This document shows positions 24,261-54,290 of a stretch of 64,000 nucleotides of DNA, one piece after another. Every line of letters begins with the position of its first letter. The first letter of the stretch is position 1. The notes beneath the pieces are model-generated. The model did no database searches and was not told where the DNA came from. It saw only the letters and a list, made by a program, of their open reading frames with translations. Origin of the DNA: Tubiluchus corallicola (Eukaryota; Priapulida; Priapulimorpha; Priapulimorphida; Tubiluchidae). A program made the translations under genes and the position numbers. The stretch covers positions 301,501 through 365,500 of the forward strand of contig JAQGDQ010000029.1 of NCBI GenBank assembly GCA_030141605.1, written 5' to 3'.

Positions 24261-26017
24261 TTCCTTTGATGTATCTAACATCCATGTGCCCAGTAATATA
24301 TAGCTTAAAGCATCAGAAAAGATCTCTGCGTAATCAGAAAGAGACAGAATTAATTGCTAAACGTTTGCTATCTTATACAACATGCGATCTATATATAAGG
24401 GAAAGAAGATAGTCTAAACAACGAGCCTTGAGGCAGACCACCTCATGTTTCATTTCTGCTGAGATACGTTCAGATTGCGAAGAGTTAGAAAAACGCGAGT
24501 AGAACGAACTTGGCATTTAATCCATTCGCTATTTTTCTACAAAAAGCCTTTATAACATTGTAGCAATATTAGATTACGATTCCTCGATATTCATGAGTGC
24601 ATTAAAATGCGATCCACGGCTACATTGTTTTCTCTTTAAAATAGCAATGATGAGTAAGATACTTGTGACAATATTCTGCAGTTACCACGACAGTATTTTT
24701 GCAATCTTAAAGCACATTTTGGGTTACTTATTACAGCTCACCATTCAACACATTAAGGTTCATTGGAATTAATTATTACAATTGTTTTTAGCCCACCCAC
24801 GTAGAAACACAAACAAAGGCACTTGGTTTTCCTTTTTTGCACAGTAACTTGTAAGTAATGGCATTGTGAAAGGAAAACAGCGTATGAGATTAGGTTAGAC
24901 GATTGTGGGAGTAGATAAAAGCCTACTTAAATACTTACAAGACAACGGAATACTTAAATGTGTAGAATATACAATAAAAATAAGTTGCGATGACGTGTAT
25001 ATTGTTAATATGTCAAAAAGTAAGCTCCAACTGAGAAGTAATTTTTAATTTTATTTATACCATTTATTCGTACTCGTTTGCGGTAATAAATACGCAAGGA
25101 AAATCAACAAATGATAAGAACTACAATAAGCAATGTACAATTTAAAATTAAAATCGGTTAAAAATGTTGATCGGTTGAAAATTATACTATTTAAACAACT
25201 TTTTCATATGATAATTTTTAAGGTTCGAGATAAATTTTCCGTGATTAACAGTATCGATTGGTTTAGCTTTGAGCTGTACACATGTCTGTAATTGCTGCAG
25301 TAACTGGACAGTTGACAATCTTCTTGATAGAAACGATGAAAAACACAAAATCTCGGATTTTAGCCTCAGTGGTCAAAAGCCACATTTGACGACCCCTCCC
25401 CCGAAGTATTTTCGACTCAACTCGATCATCGTTACGTTCAGAATATTGTGCGTGAGAAAACCACTACGTGATGCGCATGTGTATAACATGCTATTTTGTA
25501 TACAATTGGTATTAAAAGCATTTCTACTGTCTGCAGAACGAGATGGACTATGAGTTCCTATTTTCAGTGAAACCATCAAGCTCTAATTAGACGGCAGTAA
25601 ATTCCAGTTGAAAAAACTTAAAGAAAGCCGATTTAATTTTTCATACGGGTAAGTACTAAGCAACTTACTTTTATTTCGGCATTTTAAAGTGACCTTTTCA
25701 TTCATTTTATTGATATTTAATTAATATAGCTATCGTGTTTAACATATGCAACGTAGATGAAAATCAGTTGTGGGCTTGTGACCAACAAATAATCGTTGTT
25801 TGTTAATTTAAATGATGGTCTGTTCGTTTATCATGTAATACCAATATGGGACAGCACTAACTTCTGCGACACAGCTTTCAAAAACTTCTTACAACTAAAA
25901 AATGGTGTTAAATCTTAGTGTAGATTTTTGTTTTATAGTAAAAATATGGACATAATAACGTGTTCCAGTAATTAAAGTTCTACATACATGGGCATATTTT
26001 AATTAGTCTATGAAGTG

Positions 26018-26018
<1 letters not shown>

Positions 26019-26070
<52 letters not shown>
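26019..26070. repeat. (TA)n microsatellite
   Basis: An uninterrupted run of about 26 TA dinucleotides. Confidence 0.95.
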
Positions 26071-26073
<3 letters not shown>

Positions 26074-26973
26074 AAGTCGTTGCATAGTTTTACTTAAAAT
26101 TGGTCCTGAACTTTTACTTTCAAAAATGGGCCTACGCACTGTCGTTATTTAGTATAGAAATAAGTGGGGACAAGAATTTTATAATGAAGGTATGGATATT
26201 TGGTCGCAGAATTACCAAAATTGTATGGCGGTACTTGAACATTTTAAGTTTATTCCATTTTCCATATTTGTAGAGCTATTATAATGTACAGGATCTTGCT
26301 AAGATAAAGTTAGTAATTAACGCTTGAAGGGTTACATCACTTTAAACGAATGTAACCTTTTTTACCAACAGAACCATTTTCCAGTAACTGCACACTTTTA
26401 ATGTGGTTTACTGAGAAAATCAAATAAAAAAACTTCAAAACGAGCAAAATCATTACAAAAATTTAATCGTTAATGTGATTCGAGAGAGTGTACTGAAATG
26501 ACTGCTGGTCAAATAACAGTGTGGCATGAAAAAGTGCATTTTAGACTTTGGAAGTACTTCACAGGTTGGCCGCTATGTTGAAATAAGATTCTGCAACCGC
26601 TTCCCTCGTGGAAATCTGAAATGCCACAAAAGACAGCTAGTGGTTCTACAATATTAAGACCTCTTTTAGTTGCGGATGTAGATCTTTTATGGCGCGACGC
26701 CATGACCGTGAATTGGTCTGCAAACTCCCGAATTGGGATTTCGTAGATCCTTATACGGATCCTACTGACGGATGTTTAATCAAGATATGGCACTCGAAAA
26801 CTTTCAAATTTTGTGAATTTATTATACTCTGCGCATTTAAAGATGTATCTTGAAAATACGGACACTAAATCAATAAACTATAACTTGTAACCAATTCGGG
26901 AAAAATTGAAGAAATATATTATTTGTAAACATTAAATGTGCCAAAGTGGAAGGGAAGTAAGAGGTGTAAGGAA

Positions 26974-27305
<332 letters not shown>

Positions 27306-28365
27306 TGTTGTGCAAGCTACCTAAACATACGCGCGTATTTTATTGAGGTCTTTCGTTGTAAGCTACCATAATTTAACTATCTCAGTGCAGACAGAACAGT
27401 CCTGCATAGGTAAAATGTGTCATCTTGACATTCTCAAAGCCTCTTCAGGGACCATTAACAGAGGCAAACCATTACAATTAGCAAAGATTTCAACTGCATT
27501 ACATCTCTACAGACTCTGCTGAAAATGAAGGTTTATTATTCAGCATTTGATTAGAAATTCATGTGTATATTCTTAAAACATGTGTAGTAACACAAAGTTT
27601 TACTGTATAACTCTGCTTTATACTGAGCCTAATTTTAAAAGCGGTTTGTTGGTACGAAATTAAATTTTATCTTTTCTATGATAATATTCCTAAATTGTCC
27701 ACGTAACTAATTTGCTAGTTGAGTTTACAGTTTCAGAATGGAGGCAATTTTTTTATTCTTAGAAGCATTCGTGTTTTGATATCATAATTTTTTGGTGCTT
27801 GTAATGTCGTTGTGGGCTTTTGTGAAATCAAGTTTCGGGATTTTTTCCGTGGATGCATTCCGAGCAAATTCAGAATCAGTGTATGAATAAAAGTTGCACA
27901 AGTTTCTTGCCCATTTTGCAAAGTCCTTGATGATAATTTTGTTGATAATCCTTATAAAATAAAGATATTGTCATATATTTTCAGCTGTACGTGTTTATTA
28001 GGAAAATTAATATCTCTAGGTGTCTAAGAAATAGGAAAAGTTGTATATAAAAAATGAGCCTTAAATGCCAATATTTTTGCTAATTACATTTTGCCATTAT
28101 TACTAGCTGTGACGCAAGACCATTCTATTTTGATGCCAATAAACATAAGCTTTTTCCTTTAGTCTACTAGTTTTTATAATAATTAATATATGTAGAGATA
28201 TTGGCATTTAAACTTGTTCTATTCACACATCTTTTTTGTAGTTTCTTTCACTATATTCAGCCATATTCTTTGAACGGTTTTTGAACAGTCACACGTCGTG
28301 AGCTACAAATTTTACGATTTTTATACACATTTTTTATTTCTGATAGAATGCCAGGAATAGAATAA

Positions 28366-29094
28366 AGTAGAGTATAATATAATATAATATAATATAATAT
28401 AATATAATATAATATAATGTAATATAATGTAATGTAATGTAATGTAATGTAATGCAATGTAATGTAATGTAATGTAATGTAATGTAACGTAATGTAACGT
28501 AACGTAACGTAACGTAACGTAACGTAACGTAATACAATACAATACAATACAATACAATGTAATGTAATGTAATGTAATGCAATGCAATGCAATGCAATGC
28601 AATGCAATGCAATGCAATGCAATGCAATGCAATGCAATACAATGCAATGCAATGCAATGCAATGCAATGCAATGCAACGCAACGCAACGCAACGCAACGC
28701 AACGCAACGCAACGCAACGCAACGCAACGCAACGCAACGCAACGCAACGCAACGCAACGCAACGCAGTGCAGTGCAGTGCAGTGCAGTGCAGTGCAGTAC
28801 AATACAATACAATACAATACAATACAATACAATACAATACAATACAATACAATACAATACAATACAATACAATACAATACAATACAATACAATACAATAC
28901 AATACAATGGAATGGAATGGAATGGGACGGGACGGGACGGGACGGGACGGGACGGAACGGAACGGAACGGAACGGAACGGAACGGAACGGAACGGAACGG
29001 AACGGAACGGAACAGAACAGAACAGAACAGAACAGAACAGAACAGAACAGAATAGAATAGAATGGATTGAAGCGAATACAACAGAATAGAATAG
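28366..29094. repeat. Stepwise pentanucleotide array
   Basis: About 145 pentamer units grouped in homogeneous blocks. In order along the plus strand: TAATA, TAATG, TAACG, TACAA, TAATG, TGCAA, CGCAA, TGCAG, TACAA, TGGAA, CGGGA, CGGAA, CAGAA, TAGAA. Most neighbouring blocks differ by one transition. Long open frames in many phases (Cys-Ile-Val-Leu-Tyr or Asn-Ala-Met-Gln patterns) are forced by the period and are not genes. The array ends about 120 bp before the ATG of the 123-aa secreted protein. Confidence 0.95.
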
Positions 29095-29215
29095 AAGTTA
29101 CGACAGAAGGCAATGAACGTATAAGAGAGGTAGGTGCGCTTCCATGTTACAAAAAAGTCAGTAGTTATTTGTTTCTGTTTTCTTTCAGCATATTTTATTC
29201 TGTATTGACGGAAAC

Positions 29216-29587
29216 ATGGTGATTCACGCCTTGATAAGCTTACTCGTCTTCTTGTTCTGTTTTGGCATCCAAGATTCAACCGCGTTCACATGGTACCGGA
29301 GCCACGACAGTGATTCAGACTACACTGGTGGCTTTACCAGGTTCAGGGCACCTAAAGCACCAACTGAACCGCCTACTGTAAAGTCTATCGACGATTTGTA
29401 TCACAGGGAACTTTTGTATTTGATGAATCTGATTCGTAACATTTACAGCGCTAGTTCAATGCTGGAGGAGCTGCAAAAACCTGAGAACTCGATTGTTTCT
29501 GCTTATAACTCGTTTCAGAAAGTCGATCCTTTTGGAATAGGCGTCCCAGGACTAAAAGCGACGCCTAAAGAAAATAAAGGAATTTAG
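29216..29587 (+). CDS. Unrecognised secreted protein, 123 aa
   Basis: One coding exon. The ATG lies 27 nt after a strong acceptor (TTTTCTTTCAG ending at 29188), so at least one upstream untranslated exon or a spliced leader is likely. Residues 1-23 form a clear signal peptide (IHALISLLVFLFCFG, then QDSTA). The mature part has no Cys, so no disulfide fold. It has an acidic/aromatic N-terminal section (WYRSHDSDSDYTGGFTRFR), a Pro-rich hinge (APKAPTEPP), an amphipathic helical stretch (about residues 57-82, ELLYLMNLIRNIYSASSMLE) and a Pro/Gly-rich C-terminal tail. No dibasic cleavage sites typical of neuropeptide precursors are present. An AATAAA overlaps the last codons (29573). The next gene on this strand, the astacin, starts about 880 bp downstream. 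Family unknown. Confidence 0.6.
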   Translation: MVIHALISLLVFLFCFGIQDSTAFTWYRSHDSDSDYTGGFTRFRAPKAPTEPPTVKSIDDLYHRELLYLMNLIRNIYSASSMLEELQKPENSIVSAYNSFQKVDPFGIGVPGLKATPKENKGI

Positions 29588-30464
29588 AAAACAATGTAAA
29601 AGTTTCAAACAAAGCCAAAGTAACATGCTCTGCTGTTTGGTGTATGCTCTAAACAAAATATTGGTTTTGAACTTATTGCAATACACAAATGTCTTAGGGC
29701 GAATTTAGAACAAGTTGAACAACCGCTTATAAATCCATTTCTTTCCGCGGATTTCTTACCAATGGAAGTCATCGAAAAATTAGACGAAAAACTTATCAGA
29801 AAATCACAGAAATTACGCGAACTCTATTTCACTTGTCGTATTTTCGTCTTTCCACTGTAGCTCATATCCCGTACTCTTACCTAATTGTTTGGGAAGAATT
29901 GTGAAAATGGACATTAATACTGTATTTTGTAGTATGAAATAAGCATACTTAAGCATTTGTTTATATTGTTACTTATCTGTTGACAGGGCTCTTCAAATAT
30001 AAGTTGCTATATTGCAACGTGACTTTTCCAGAAAAAACACTTCCACTTAAATGAAGACTGAAAAAACTGTATCACGGTGTCACTAAATCGATTATGTACG
30101 ACCAAAAACACCTTCCAGCTGCAGTTACTCCCAGGCGCGTATCCAGTATTATAATGAATAACTTGTACTTTCATCGTGAACAGATTTTGTAACATCATTG
30201 CTTGAGGAATGCAACTGTTTAAACTGTTCTCGTATGGTTTAATTTCCTGGTACACTGTTTAAATACTGACCAATTATGTTCTTAAAAGTAAGAGTTTTAA
30301 GCAAACAAAATGATTAAACAAAGCACCTACTTTGTTCTAAAAAGCACAACATCTTACGTAAGCAAATATAATGTGCCAGTGCCTGACATCTCATAGTGTA
30401 CAGATAAAATAGGTACTTGATCAATGTATGTCTAGTGTGAGTTCTGAATAACAAAGTCAAGGAA

Positions 30465-38391
<7,927 letters not shown>

Positions 38392-39209
38392 TGTCTTTGA
38401 AGAATTTTGCACAAGTCAACAGAACTTCTTTTACTCAAGAAAGTAATAATGATAGCAATGAATGAAAGAATGACAATGATTTTGATAATAAAACCAATAA
38501 TGTTGACGAAGCAGTGATTGATTATAATAATAACAATATTGTTGATAATGATGATGACGACGATAAAGACCATGATGTACATTAAAGGCTATGTTATGCT
38601 TGTAATTGCTGCGAATAAAAAATGTACATCAGTTATAGGCAAAATCGAGATTTTTTGCGACCAAATCCTATTAGGTTTCATAATATATGTTACTAACAAT
38701 GAAACAATCTACAAATCTGTACTCTATATTCACAGACTGCAATATTCACACAGACACTAAATGAGACAATTACAAATACCGAATACGTAATATATACACT
38801 GAAACAAAATGATCAAATACTAGGCCTATATCGTAATCAGCAGATCAGCACTGATAACCTCGATGCTACATGGGATTATATATTATTACAGTATAAAAAT
38901 AACTCAAAATAAATTTGTAATTAATAAACTGAACATTAAAATACTCCGTCTACTACGTTTACATTTAATCACCATCATAATTGTAATAAGTTTTACAGGA
39001 TAGAAACTGAATAGGCCAGATCCAGGTCCTCCTAATTTTGTAATGCATCCAAACATACTGCCATCATAAATATTGGTAAGTATGCTACCATTTACAAGAA
39101 CATCGAACAACAATTATTAAACTTATTACGTAAGCACGCAGTTAAAAACATGTACGAGCAAAAACCTCACTGCACTAAAGTATTATTCACTTATGGAATT
39201 GGTAAGCTT
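38392..39209. other. Convergent intergenic region between astacin and GPCR
   Basis: About 820 bp holding both 3' ends. Two AATAAA hexamers on the plus strand (38487 and 38614) suit the astacin transcript. I saw no clear AATAAA for the GPCR on the minus strand here. Confidence 0.45.
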
Positions 39210-48233
<9,024 letters not shown>

Positions 48234-51200
48234 TTTTAAGCACTATACCTCGTCCAACTAAACACGCCAGACATTTTCTCAACGCAAAGTAATGCCAATA
48301 ACTGTGAAAAACTCTAGAATGCTGTAACAGCTCCAGCGCTAATTGTTACATGTGCAAACACTGCCATATGACACATCAAATCTTTGGTCTCATGCTGAAA
48401 TATTTATTGCTTTTTATTACCGTCAAACGCGCTTGTGTAAACACGAAAATTTTCCAGTTTCGATTATGCAAGTCATAATTGATATTTAATTGTCATATTA
48501 TACTTAAGCAAGATGGGTGTTACATGTATAAAAGTTTCTTCTGCTCTAGCATGTCAGCTAAAGTTCATTCCTCATCAGGTAATGGTTTTAACACACGTTG
48601 ATTGCTCTTTGTTTAGTGATTATCTGTTTAGAGTATTCATTCTGAAACTATCTGCAGTTTCTTGGTAAACAGTAACAGTTAAATCAGCTCTCATAGTCAC
48701 TCATTTTCAACGAGACAAAACAGCTGAGACGCTGAAACAGCATAAATGTAATAACTATCCTGTGGATGCACACACGTCATTCCTCAATGGGGCAAATAAC
48801 CACAGCAGTATTGCTGATGAGTACTGAATCCAGCAGTTGCCCATCCATTCACTAATCAAGCTCGGCTTTGTTCAACTTCGGTCTCTAGGTATTAGACATT
48901 TACGCACGTAAAGCAATACAGGACTATTTTGTTTATCCTACCTTATTCTGAAGTACGGTAAAATGCATGCATCTTAACACATATCATAACGCCAAAGCAT
49001 TTCTAATAAATAAATAACAGGTTTAACACTTAATTAACGGCGGGCCAACACAACTACTGATAACATCACAAACGAACACAATTTTGAACAGCATAAATAT
49101 TCCATGAGCGTGTCCCTCATGTTTGCAAAAGCGAAAATTGAACTACAGTGCTACTGTACAACATTTAGTGTAATATACAAAAACACGGCAAATTTTAAGA
49201 TAAAAATTGAAGTTTTAAACTTACCGCTGTGCTCCCGCATGAGTTCTCGAGCGTGTGTATTACGCCACAAATGAACAGCTCTGAACTGATAGGTACAGCA
49301 CCTTATTTCATACAATGCGTTTCCGAAATACAGGCGCTAGTGCCCATCTAACTAACGAACGGCGAAATGCGTGTAACAGCCAAGAATTAACCACCACGGA
49401 ACACGAAATTGCTTTTGTGTGATAATAATTCTTTCTCATAAGTCATTCTTTAAAAAATAGTATGCTCCTTTGCATTATTTTAAAGAGTAGATTGTTTTGA
49501 TCTACAGATTAGGATTGGGTCCGTTTTAAAGGTAGCTGTTACTGTTCAGCAAACATTAGCTTTCAAGTATGTCTATTCTTGTTTACGTCAATCTAATGAA
49601 TTATTTCTCTAGACATTTAGAGAACTTTTTAAAACTTTCAATTATTTTGGAACATACGATTTTAATTCAAAGTATTTCGTGTTTACAGGTAAATGCAACA
49701 AACGACAAACAGGCATTTTTATTAAATTTATTTAAAAAAGCGTCTATGTCAATGATTCGTTCATCTGATTCAGATTCGTCAGAGCATAATATTCGTCACC
49801 TTTGGTTAACCTTATCATAAATGATGAAATAAAATATTTTATAACAGTGCACAAGGAATTCGTCATATTAATTCAGGATTTTCGAACCAAAAAGAAAGAA
49901 CTGAATTGCGAAACTGAAATTGAACTAGCTTTAATAAATTTTATTTATGTTTACTTGAGATCGCAGTATGATAAAATAGATACTAATTATAAAGTATAAG
50001 GCAAACTGACGAAGCATAACATTTAACCTCAATAAAAATTCTCGCGTTTCTAAGCCATTCCCTTAATAATATTTACAAACGTTTCGTTAGAGATATACAA
50101 TATCATCACCGTATGTAATATATTTACATGCTACCTCGACACAATCTACTTAATTAATATTTTTAATTTTATTTTAACTTCAAAACATTATACCTTAAGC
50201 AATAATACACATGCAGGCACAGTTGGAAACTAATTATGCAGACATACTGTAATTCGCTACTTATAAGCACTAAAAAGGTTAAAAGACTACTAAAAAGACT
50301 ATTTACATAAATAATACCTAATATTATATAAATAATATAATATACAATGTTCTGAATACAGACTTTATACTCATGTAAAATACACGGTTTCATTTTTTTA
50401 GTATTTATCAAATGTGATGATAGCGTTGCTTTGATTGGCAGTCTGATAAAATCAAATTAAATCAAATTCAGATATATTTAGTGATCAAAATGGCGTAACG
50501 CTTCTTACAAAAGCGTTCGTTCAATCAGTTAGTCAGTCGATCAGTCAGTCGGTCAGTTATCCGTAAGTCAGTCAATCAATTGTTTAGTCAGTCAGTTAGT
50601 GGGCCAAAGTTGTCACGTTTCGCTGTGCCTACATGCAGCAGTTTACTTTTGTGTCTACTGATTTGTAAGGTAAAAGTTTTGTACCAAATAATATAAAAAT
50701 ATTTGAGTCATATTTTCTGACATAACAATAGAGATGATTTAGATGTACCTCGACAATGTTCAATTTACTATGGCGTGCCAATAAATTAATTATGAAATTT
50801 AGTCATTGTTCCGTTAACTTAAAGAGACAATTGTTTAATTACTTCTTAAATAATTATTGTTTAATTAAATGCTTACTGCTTAACTTTTTACTATTGTGTC
50901 CACTTGGAGACATTTTTTTTCTTACAATCTTACGAAAAGCAAAGTTGCGTATAATAATATCAGCGCGAAATATATTTCTAATGTACTTACTCTTATTTAT
51001 TTTGATTTGTGCATACTGCATATAGTTTATACGTTAGGCTGAATAAGAGTGACAATTTTATGTGCAAGAGCATTTTAAACAGTAATGTAAACTTTACATC
51101 AGAAACTAGACATCAATGGCAAAGTTTGTTATAGAGTTAATTGTTGTTTGTGTTATTGTCGTGCGCCATAATTTATTGTATTTTTTGCATTAGTTTGTGA

Positions 51201-51979
51201 TGTTTATATGATCTTTGTAAAGTTTGAAATAAAATATTAAATTAATCAACCAAATTAGTCAGTCAGTCATTTGGAGAGTATGTCAACTAGTCGTTCTGGC
51301 TTATTGGCTAACATTGGTAAAATGATTATAGCATTTTACTTTCTACAGTATACTACAAAAGTGATGGGATGGACTCTACTATTACAGAGAATTAGTAGTA
51401 CAAAATTAGTCAATAATTAATATTTATCCCATACAGTTACAAACAGAAAAGAGATTAGTACTTTCCACGCACTATCTAATTTATGTTAAGGCACTTGGAA
51501 TACCACCAAAGTTTATAACAATACAAGTAATAATTATTATCGTTAATATATAAATGTAAAACATCATAAGCCTACATAAACTTGTTCATGAAGCAGTTGC
51601 TATTATATTTACGTGCACAATAACAAGTACAGATGTGTACAAGTGCTGCGTATTAGTAGAAAAGTAAATGCTAGGTGTTAAGATACTCCTCTCGATGCAC
51701 GGATAACCTAAACAAGTGCGTAGAAAAAATTTAACTTTATTGTAGACAGCAATCAATGTATTTCAATAGTTCAAATAGTTATTAAAGTTTTCTTCAATAA
51801 TGCTTGCGTTCCAGTTAAAATTAATGCTCTCTTGAAATGAGATTGTTAAAGAGCAGCACAAGGAAACCATTGCCAACCAAATGGGAGCGTTAAGCTCAAT
51901 AATAAATAAGTTGTTGCCATAAATAAGATGTATTAGGTATAACAATCACGCACAAAGAGGAATAGTTATTTTTCAGAAA
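48234..51979. other. Intergenic, no supported gene
   Basis: Upstream region of the GPCR. It contains one F2 repeat copy (49030-49535) and a degenerate GTCA-rich stretch at 50520-50605. Several AT-rich open frames (49569-49999 and 50756-51025) lack splice context or a recognisable family. An AATAAA on the minus strand at 51741-51736 may end the transcript of the 51980-52837 gene. Confidence 0.4.
49030..49535 (+). repeat. Dispersed repeat family F2, copy 3
   Basis: Matches the copy at 23819-24260 along about 450 bp in the same order: CAGCATAA-ATTC, TTGAACTA-AGTGCTACTG, AAAATTGAAGTT, CCCATCTAACTAACGAA-like, then AATAATTCTTTC. No open frame. Confidence 0.6.
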
Positions 51980-52837
51980 TTACGTAATGTCGCCAGTAGG
52001 TGGCTGCACGGTCTCGCTGGTCAAGCTTCTTAAGAATGCCACCTTTTCATAGACTTCTTTCAGTCTTCGTTTTTGTTGTATCTTTTCTCTTAGAGCTATG
52101 AGTGTCGACAATCGGGCACCCGTTCCCGGACGGACATGCTTCCCGTTCAGTGGCCTGTAACGGGCGAACTTTTTCACCGGATCAGGATGTTTTGGACTCT
52201 TCCGTTCTTCACCTGTCAACTTACTGAGCCGAGAAAAGGGAAAGGCAGCTGGATATGAAATGGGTGGAAAAGGTTTTGAACCGTCACTTGCTGATTCCAA
52301 GAAATGTTCTCGTGTTTGTTTTATAGTGCTGCCTGCATCGTATTTTTTCTCTCTTGAAGGCGACATGTGTTCTTGCTTTTTCATTATAAATATGCTAGAA
52401 GGACGAGTAACATCAATGTCTGAACACTCGTCAGAGGACGCGCAACCATTTTGTTTATTACTTTCTGAATTTCTCGCCAGGGGCGCAACCGACAGCTCAT
52501 AGTTCATCACTAACATGTTTGCCAAACTCATATTCTGTAAGTTCTCTCGGTACAACGTCTCTATTTTTATCTTGGCCTCCCAAGCGCAGCGGAGGTGTTT
52601 CATGTACTCTTCTGCAGCCTTTTCCAGTTCAACTCGCTTTTCAACCACCTCACCCCAAACACCTCCTAAATGAGGTAAGTTAGACTTCAGGTAGTTTGCA
52701 TATGCTACGTTTTGCATGTTTGTCCAGATGTTGAAGAGAGAATTACCAAGAGGAATTTCCTTCCTCCCGTTTATATTACGATTGGTTGGAGATCTGAGGT
52801 CAACCGGCTCTTCTTCATCTTGGTAGTCAGTCATCAT
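51980..52837 (-). CDS. Unrecognised 285-aa charged, probably nuclear or cytoplasmic protein
   Basis: A single long coding exon. The ATG at 52837 is followed directly by another in-frame sense run; an AG acceptor (42-41 of 52801 line, i.e. 52842-52841) stands 3 nt before the ATG. N-terminus: acidic DYQDEEEPVDLRSPTNR, where PVDLR fits the P-x-D-L-S/R CtBP-binding pattern. Next comes a helical stretch (about 35-115; WGEVVEKRVELEKAAEEYMK, WEAKIKIETLYREN). The middle is low-complexity Ser/Lys-rich. The C-terminal part is compact and basic (RYRPLNGKHVRPGTGARLST then LIALREKIQQKRRLKEVYEK). There is no signal peptide or membrane span. The length of the frame and the sensible composition make it real. 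The family is unknown to me; a transcriptional cofactor is one inference from PVDLR and the basic tail. Confidence 0.7.
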   Translation of the reverse strand: MMTDYQDEEEPVDLRSPTNRNINGRKEIPLGNSLFNIWTNMQNVAYANYLKSNLPHLGGVWGEVVEKRVELEKAAEEYMKHLRCAWEAKIKIETLYRENLQNMSLANMLVMNYELSVAPLARNSESNKQNGCASSDECSDIDVTRPSSIFIMKKQEHMSPSREKKYDAGSTIKQTREHFLESASDGSKPFPPISYPAAFPFSRLSKLTGEERKSPKHPDPVKKFARYRPLNGKHVRPGTGARLSTLIALREKIQQKRRLKEVYEKVAFLRSLTSETVQPPTGDIT

Positions 52838-53342
52838 AGTCTTAAATTGAAAGAAAAACTAAAAATATAACATGTGATCATCTAAAACAGTAACTAACTA
52901 ATCATGTAACGTTAGAGCTGGGATTTTGACTTAGCTTCACACGCTGGTCATTGAAAAGGCTAGCAGTATAAAAAAACAAAATGGCAATCGGAGAGTTTAC
53001 TTTGCGACAAACTGTCTCGAAAAGTGTGGTTCCATAGAAACAAAGGTCGTTTACTTTGCTAATTTTGCAAGTTTACTAACTCCCAGAACCTATATTAATA
53101 AATCAATCAGTCAGTCAGTAATTAAGGAAGTATCTCAGTTAACCGAAATGATTGAGAAACTCTTAATTAATTTGCAAATTAACTAGTAAGCTAGTCAACC
53201 GATCGACCAAGCAAGTAATTAAATGTCATTTTATTTTGTTCGCGATCTTTCTATAGTATGTTAAAATTTATATAAGTCGTTTTACGAAACTATGGGAGTG
53301 CGTTTAAACAAGGTTCGTTACAATGACAACAAGGCCAGAGTA

Positions 53343-54290
53343 TCCTTACACAGGGCCGGGTCTAGGTGTGAAGTAAAGTAAGTGTAAAGTAATTTTAGCG
53401 CCCCTCCTCAACTGCCCATCTCTTCCCCACGCCTCCCATATACCCCAACCACAAAATTGAATTTTTGTTGTGTGTAAAAAAGTATGATGGCACCTGTGAA
53501 TTAGGCATACGTATTGTAATTTACTAATTCACTGTTGTTAATGACCTATCTACAGCTTGTGTTCTATTCATAATTTCAAAACAGGAAATTTATGATCTTA
53601 TTGTATGTCCCGGAGATTCAAGAGGAATCAAAATTTCTGCAATTTCTTGTGTTCATGTTCACACTGTTCATGTACAAACTCTTGGCCAGAGTTTCTCTGT
53701 CTTTTAATCAGAAAATTTTTGAAACAGTTACTTCTCTTTTCCATACAGTGATTCCTAGCTTTATCATCTCCAATACCATAACTCTAGAAGGACTGCAAAT
53801 AGTTCATTAGCGAATCTTTTTCCTGCTCGGTGTCCCCCAGCTTTTTTACCTTCCTTTCCCCGTATTCTTCTTCGGAAAACTTTCATTCTTATAGATTCCT
53901 GCCATAATTAGATAAACGCTTGGCAAAAAGCTTTTTTTATTAAATGGAAGAGTCGTTACTTTCTCTGCTGCTCTATGTTTGCAATGTATAGTGTGGTCAA
54001 AAGCAGGATAACGCGTCTGTACTCTGACGTAATCTTAGGAAGCCAGGTAAAGCAAAGTGTTTTGCTGAGGGAAGAGACTCTCTCTTAGTGTAGATGGAAC
54101 ATATATTTGGACAGGAAAATAACGCAAGAGATTGTTTCATTAAATTAAAGTGTTGCGCATTTAAGCAATTACACATACTCTATGTTATTACTTGTAAGCT
54201 AAAGTTAAAAATTAAAGAATTACTTCCAGAATTTGGTGCCCAAGGCAACTGCTTAGTTTGCTTAGTGGTAAGGCCGGCTCTGTCCTTACA
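53343..54290. mobile_element. Non-autonomous hAT-type DNA transposon with 8-bp target duplication
   Basis: The element spans 53351-54282. The left end reads CAGGGCCGGGTCTAGG and the right end, read on the minus strand, CAGAGCCGGCCTTACC, a CAGRGCCGG terminal inverted repeat. The direct repeat TCCTTACA flanks both sides (53343-53350 and 54283-54290), the 8-bp duplication expected of hAT elements. The 72-aa frame inside is not a transposase. Inner sequence (GCGCCCCTCC near the left, GGTGCCCAAGGCAACTGC near the right) resembles the ends of widespread hAT-derived families. Confidence 0.85.

Noticed and set aside
28257-29279. 340-aa open frame and its siblings on both strands
   Set aside because: A pentamer array without stop words stays open in several frames; composition is pure repeat.
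49569-51025. AT-rich open frames on the plus strand
   Set aside because: Composition rich in Ile, Leu, Asn, Lys and Phe as expected from AT-rich DNA; no domain, no consistent splice sites.
53592-53810. 72-aa hydrophobic open frame
   Set aside because: It lies wholly inside the non-autonomous hAT element and resembles no transposase.
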